From positions 1,736,001 through 1,800,000 of the forward strand of contig JAJNNQ010000011.1 in assembly GCA_027886175.1 (NCBI GenBank): a stretch of DNA of 64,000 nucleotides, in the 5' to 3' direction. The notes under the pieces were generated by a model. That model did no database searches. It had not been told where the DNA came from and worked only from the letters and a program-made list of their open reading frames with translations. Both the position numbers and the translations under genes were made by a program. Positions 59,820-64,000 of this stretch are shown piece after piece (positions within the stretch are counted from its first letter, which is position 1; every line of letters begins with the position of its first letter). Source of the DNA: Phylloscopus collybita (taxonomy: Eukaryota; Chordata; Aves; Passeriformes; Phylloscopidae).

Positions 59820-59990
59820 CTTCGCAGGAAGGTGAGGGGGGGTCCCGGGTGTCGTGTCCCCCCTCCCCAAGAGCGTGTGTCAGCCCGGGGTCACCCCCTT
59901 TTCTCTGCCCACAGAGCTCCTGAGGCAGCAGCAGCTGCAGCCCCTCCCCGTGGCCTCGGGCCCGGCCGGACCCCCCGTTCTGTCCCTGTT
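59820..59990 (+). pseudogene. Inverted MHC class II beta tail (copy 3)
   Basis: Exon 4 end (CGCAGGAAG/GTGAGG), short intron, and Ser-Ser-stop near 59916-59924. Confidence 0.85.
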
Positions 59991-62900
59991 GTGGTGTGTT
60001 TTTATTGTGTTTCCAATTGCAGCTCAGTTGTAATGGTCAGTTTTATACCCCCCTATATTTTGTATTATTACAGTATATTTTATCCCTAATGGATTCTTCC
60101 TTTCCCCTCTATTGTTGGTTCTGCCCTGGTTGTCTGTCTTCCCTCGACCTGCCCTTCCCTCCTCCTACAGAATTGTCAATCCTTCCCTCACCCTGCCCCT
60201 TCTTCCAGACCCTTCCCTGTCAATCCCCCAACCTTGGACGCCCCAGTGGTTGGTTTAAACTGTTCCCTCCCCTTGTGTTCTTTCATTGCTCTGTGCATTG
60301 TACTTCCCGCCTTATGTTCCTCCCCCATGTCACCCTCATTGGTTGGAAATTGTATCCTCTCCCCAGACCTCCCCCACTTATAAGCCCCTGCAAGCCCAGG
60401 TTCTGTGCCTTTTTCTGTCCCTGACCCTCTGGGCAATAAACACCTTTGGAAATCACCCAGAAGGCCTCTCCCTGTCCCTTGTCCTCTGCCCTGGACGCGT
60501 GCCACCTGTGCTATAGAGCAGCTGTGCCCTGCAGCTGCACCCCGGATTGCCTGGCTTTCTGGGGGCAGCCCACTCCTGGCGCCGGTGCCGGGAGCTGGCT
60601 GGGCTGAAGAACACCGGCATCGTGTTCTGTCCCCATATCTTTGCCTGAGAGCCCCTGAATTTTCTGAGTTATAATAATTTGGAGGGATGGAATTTGCATT
60701 CTCCACTCCAAGGGAGTCTCTGGCTTTCCCTGGCACACACCTGTCTTTCAAACTAACACCTTTCTCTGAGTTAGTTACAATGTAAAAGTCAGTTATAATA
60801 GAAAAGTTAGCTATAATAGTTATACTATAAAAGTATTTCAGCATTGAGCATTGTGTATTTTAATATGTTGCTAAGGCCTATGATATAAAATCAATTTATT
60901 GCGCTGCCTTTTCTGTTGGCTATGCCGTGTACACGCAAACTGATAGATTGTGTTATACCAGAAAGCAGCTGGAAGGAACTATAAATTGCACTGTATTAAA
61001 ATAATTGTGATGACAACATGCAAAAGCTGACATGTGAATGCATAAGGCAATATTGTATTGTCATTGATATTGCCATTGATATTTTTACATTGTCATTTAT
61101 AACCGCCTCTGCTTCAGGCACCAAGGGGGCTCATTCACCCCCTGCCCCTGCATCCCTGAGAGTCCTCAAGTGCCCCTGAGTGTCCCTGAACATCCCTGAG
61201 TGTCCCCGAGTGTCCCTGCATGTTCCCTGAGTGTCCCCAGTGAGGTCACCCCAGGAATTCCCATCAGGATTTGGGACAGTTTCAATGAAAATCTCCAGAA
61301 CATTCCCCAATTTTGTCTCACTGTGCAGGGAGAGGGGAGGGGTCAAGTGACACCAGCCATGTTCCCGATGATGCCATCACCCCAATGATGTCCCCAAGCT
61401 GTTAAGAATGGGGCCAGCAGACCAGCTCCTTTGGAAAGGCCTTTATTGAAAAACAGCGCTGGGTGGGGGCCCGAGGGGTCGCGCACACGGCCACTGCTCC
61501 CGCTGGACGGCGCCGAGGAGGACACGGCAGAGCTGGGGCTCCCGTCCCCACCAGAGTCCCTGGGAAGTCACTTGTAGGGTCGTGGGCCGGGGCTGTCACA
61601 CTGGCCCGGTACTGTCCGGTCATGGCGAGGAGTCGGAGGTCTTTAGTTGGTAGCCTGATGTTCACCACTGTTCTCCTCAGCTGAAGAAGTCACTTTCAGT
61701 CTTTGGTGTTGTAATGGTTCGTTGCCTTTGGGGTCTTTACCCTGAAATATTGTCCCATCGTTCCCTGGTGTCTCCTCATTTGCATCTGCGCCATCTTGGG
61801 GAGCAGTGGCAGTGGTTCCCGATGGGAAATGGATTCCGGTGTACAATGGAAGGGGATCAATGGAGTGAAATCATCAATAACAGGTAAGTAATTAACGTCC
61901 TTTAACATGAACAGGTGTTGTGGTGTGCCTTTAAGGTTTTCAAGGTGGGCTCCCTTTTGGAGATTCTTCCCCTCCCCCGGGGTAGGTTTTTCCCAGCCAA
62001 CCCTGAGGGAATGATTATAATACACCGGGTTTACCAAGCAATCTGAGATTCTGCAGGGGCTGCCCATCGAAGGAATTGGCCCCGGCAGAGAGGGCCCACC
62101 CCTCCTCACAGGTGATTTGACCTTTAGGCTGCCCTTTAACCCTCGGGTCACGCCCTGTCCCTCTCTGAGAGGTAGGCTGTGTGCCCTCCCCCTTCCCCCT
62201 CTCCCAGGTGAAAACCCAGCACAGGCACATGGTCGGGGTTCTGCTCAGGGCAGTCACACGGTTCAGAAGTGCTGCTGTAACTGGAATAAAATCTCTGGAC
62301 AAGACTCCTGAGGCAGATCCGTTTCCTTTCTCCACTGATTCATCCAACCCCTCTGAAGGAGCCATGCAGGATTCATCTTGCTACATTTACCCTGGGTCCT
62401 ACGCTGCCTGAAACAAGCCTGGACTTGTCCGAGGGGTCTGTGCCTGTGTTAGCAGTGCAGGGAGAGGATCCTTTTGGGACTGTTATAAATGCACATTTTA
62501 GAGCTGGCTTTTTGAAAATACTGAAATGAATGTTATACATATAGTGTACGAAGGTTGTACAGTATTTCCTTTTATTTGTGGAATTTAAAAATGTAATGAA
62601 GGTATATTTTCAGATTGTAACAAAGTAGAGATGGGGGTTGTTTTTGGTTTTTTTTTTAACTCCTCAACTAGATAGAAGACAGAAGGGCCATCTGGAATTA
62701 CTGAACTAAAGATTTCTGATAAAGAACAATTAAGCCTTTGAGAGTTTGAATCTTCAGAAGACAGATTTACAACATACATCTAGACTGCATGGAATCCCAC
62801 ATGTAAACTGTATGCTTAGGCGGGTCTTGAAACCAAAATGAATATTTGAATCATGCATTAGCTTCTTTAAATATGTAACACCAAGACTTTTACACACCAA

Positions 62901-63530
62901 AGAATTTAGAATGGGCGGTGTGTTGCTTTGCACCCTCAGTTGAGAAGCTATCATCTTTTGTCTCCTTATTGGCTATTTTTATTCTATTTTCTTTTTATGA
63001 AACCTATAAAAGGTCATTTTTCACACTGCTGGGACATCTTGCTGGCCCAGCTTGCTGCTGCCCAGAGTCCTGCAGGGGCACTGGGATGGGCAGCCCCAGG
63101 GCTCTGGGAAGCAAAGCCTCTCCTCCATCCCTTCCCGTCCCGGACAAAGCCGCCATCACCGCGCGCTCCCCGAGCCCGCGCCACAGCGCCCCCTGCAGCC
63201 GCGGGAGGATCATCGCACCTGCCCTGCCCACCGGGAGCCACCAGCGCCCCTGCCGGCTGTGCCCGGAACTGCACCCCAGGGGAAAGTGCCGCGCTCAGGG
63301 AAGCTGTTCCTGGGCTCCTGGTTCTGTTTGTTATCAATGCTGTGGTTGGTGGGGTTTGGTTGCCTGGTTATACACACCAGGAAAGAACTGTGATTCCTGA
63401 CCCCATAGCTGTGCCTGAGAGCCCCTGAATTTTCAAAATTATAATAATTCACAGGAAGTGGGGTTTGAATTCTCCATTCCAAGGGAGTCTCCTCCTTCCT
63501 CCGCAGACACCAGTTGTTCAAACCTAGACA
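59990..63530. repeat. LTR/retroelement block and gene-family relic (copy 3)
   Basis: Order as in copy 1: LTR-like segment with a TATA box (TATAA at 60379-60383) and AATAAA (about 60434), ERVL-like tail (60635-60760), 3' relic of the unknown gene family (60765-61400, minus), minus-strand LTR-like element (61399-61670), unassigned interior (61670-62480), LTR fragment (62482-63000), GC-rich repeat with ERVL-like tail (63015-63530). Confidence 0.5.
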
Positions 63531-64000
63531 CCATGAGATGATCATGACCATGACTGTGACCATGCCCATGAGATGATCATGACCATGAGAGGGCTGTGAC
63601 CATCAGATGACCACGACACAGCTATGAGGTGATCAAGATCATGAGCTGACCATGAGATGAACATGACACAACCATGGCCATGAGGTCATCATGGCCATAA
63701 GAAGACTGTGACCATCAGATGACCATGACACAGCCACAAGCATGAGATTGTGCCCTTTAGAGGACCATGACCATGAGGTGATTGTGATCAGGAGATGACC
63801 ATGAACATGAGATGATGGTGCTCAGGAAATGACCATGACACAACACTGTTATGTGACCATAGCATGACTGTGGCCATGAGTTGACCACAAGACAAACATG
63901 ACCATTTGATGACCACAAGCATTTCACGATGATGACCATGAGGTGATCAAGATCATGAGGTGGCCATGACCATGAGGTGACCATGAGGTGACCATGACTT
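63530..64000. repeat. ATGACCATGA minisatellite (copy 3)
   Basis: Same degenerate array as 5845-6325; it runs off the end of the window. Confidence 0.9.

Larger units (their letters stand above)
58086..59820 (-). pseudogene. MHC class II beta chain pseudogene, unit copy 3, frameshifted
   Basis: Half of exon 2 at about 59820-59668, exon 3 at 59153-58869, exon 4 at 58302-58196, exon 5 at 58094-58086. In exon 3 a G tract near the start has seven G's against six in copies 1 and 2 (about 59145-59151), and a second G tract has six against seven (about 58940-58946). The frame is therefore wrong through most of the beta-2 domain and right again only at its end (SSCRVEHVSLEQ). The GC donor, missing exon 1 and inverted tail are as in the other copies. 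Confidence 0.9.

Overview
The window looks like songbird (passerine) genomic DNA from a rearranged, repeat-rich segment carrying MHC class II sequence. The reasons are GC-rich class II beta exons with very short introns, an MHC class II X/Y promoter module, many C2H2 zinc-finger genes of a KRAB-less avian type, and several families of endogenous-retrovirus LTRs. There is nothing bacterial here: no operons, no CRISPR, and no rRNA or tRNA gene that I could recognise.

Layout. (1) 1-6.3 kb: a class II beta pseudogene unit on the minus strand, followed by LTR fragments and a minisatellite. (2) 7.1-29.3 kb: a giant inverted repeat. The left arm (7.1-16.2 kb) holds a zinc-finger gene (-), a degenerate gammaretrovirus-like provirus (+), a CpG-rich promoter and a spliced zinc-finger gene (+). 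The right arm (20.0-29.3 kb) holds the mirror images. The spacer (16.2-20.0 kb) has a possible small secreted-protein gene and a minisatellite. (3) 29.3-39.5 kb: a lysine-PBS class LTR with internal remnant, an ERVL-type LTR, and MHC unit copy 2. (4) 39.5-43.4 kb: two paralogous two-exon genes of unknown function (-). (5) 43.7-53.5 kb: a solo LTR, then a second, centrally deleted inverted repeat with a zinc-finger gene on each arm. (6) 53.5-64 kb: a second copy of the 29.3-39.5 kb block, ending in MHC unit copy 3.

The block thus reads as two tandem rounds of the module [inverted zinc-finger/ERV pair + LTRs + MHC unit], with a third partial MHC unit at the left edge. All three MHC units share the same internal scrambling: exons 5, 4 and 3 and a half exon 2 on one strand, an X/Y class II promoter on the other strand inside intron 2, and an inverted gene tail fused into exon 2. 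This points to one ancestral rearrangement followed by segmental duplication.

Likely protein-coding genes are five zinc-finger genes with open frames (a sixth is frameshifted before its fingers) and the two unknown paralogs. The MHC units are pseudogenes, and the ERV pieces are broken. Coordinates of repeat edges are by eye and approximate; splice sites and stop codons of the named genes were read base by base.
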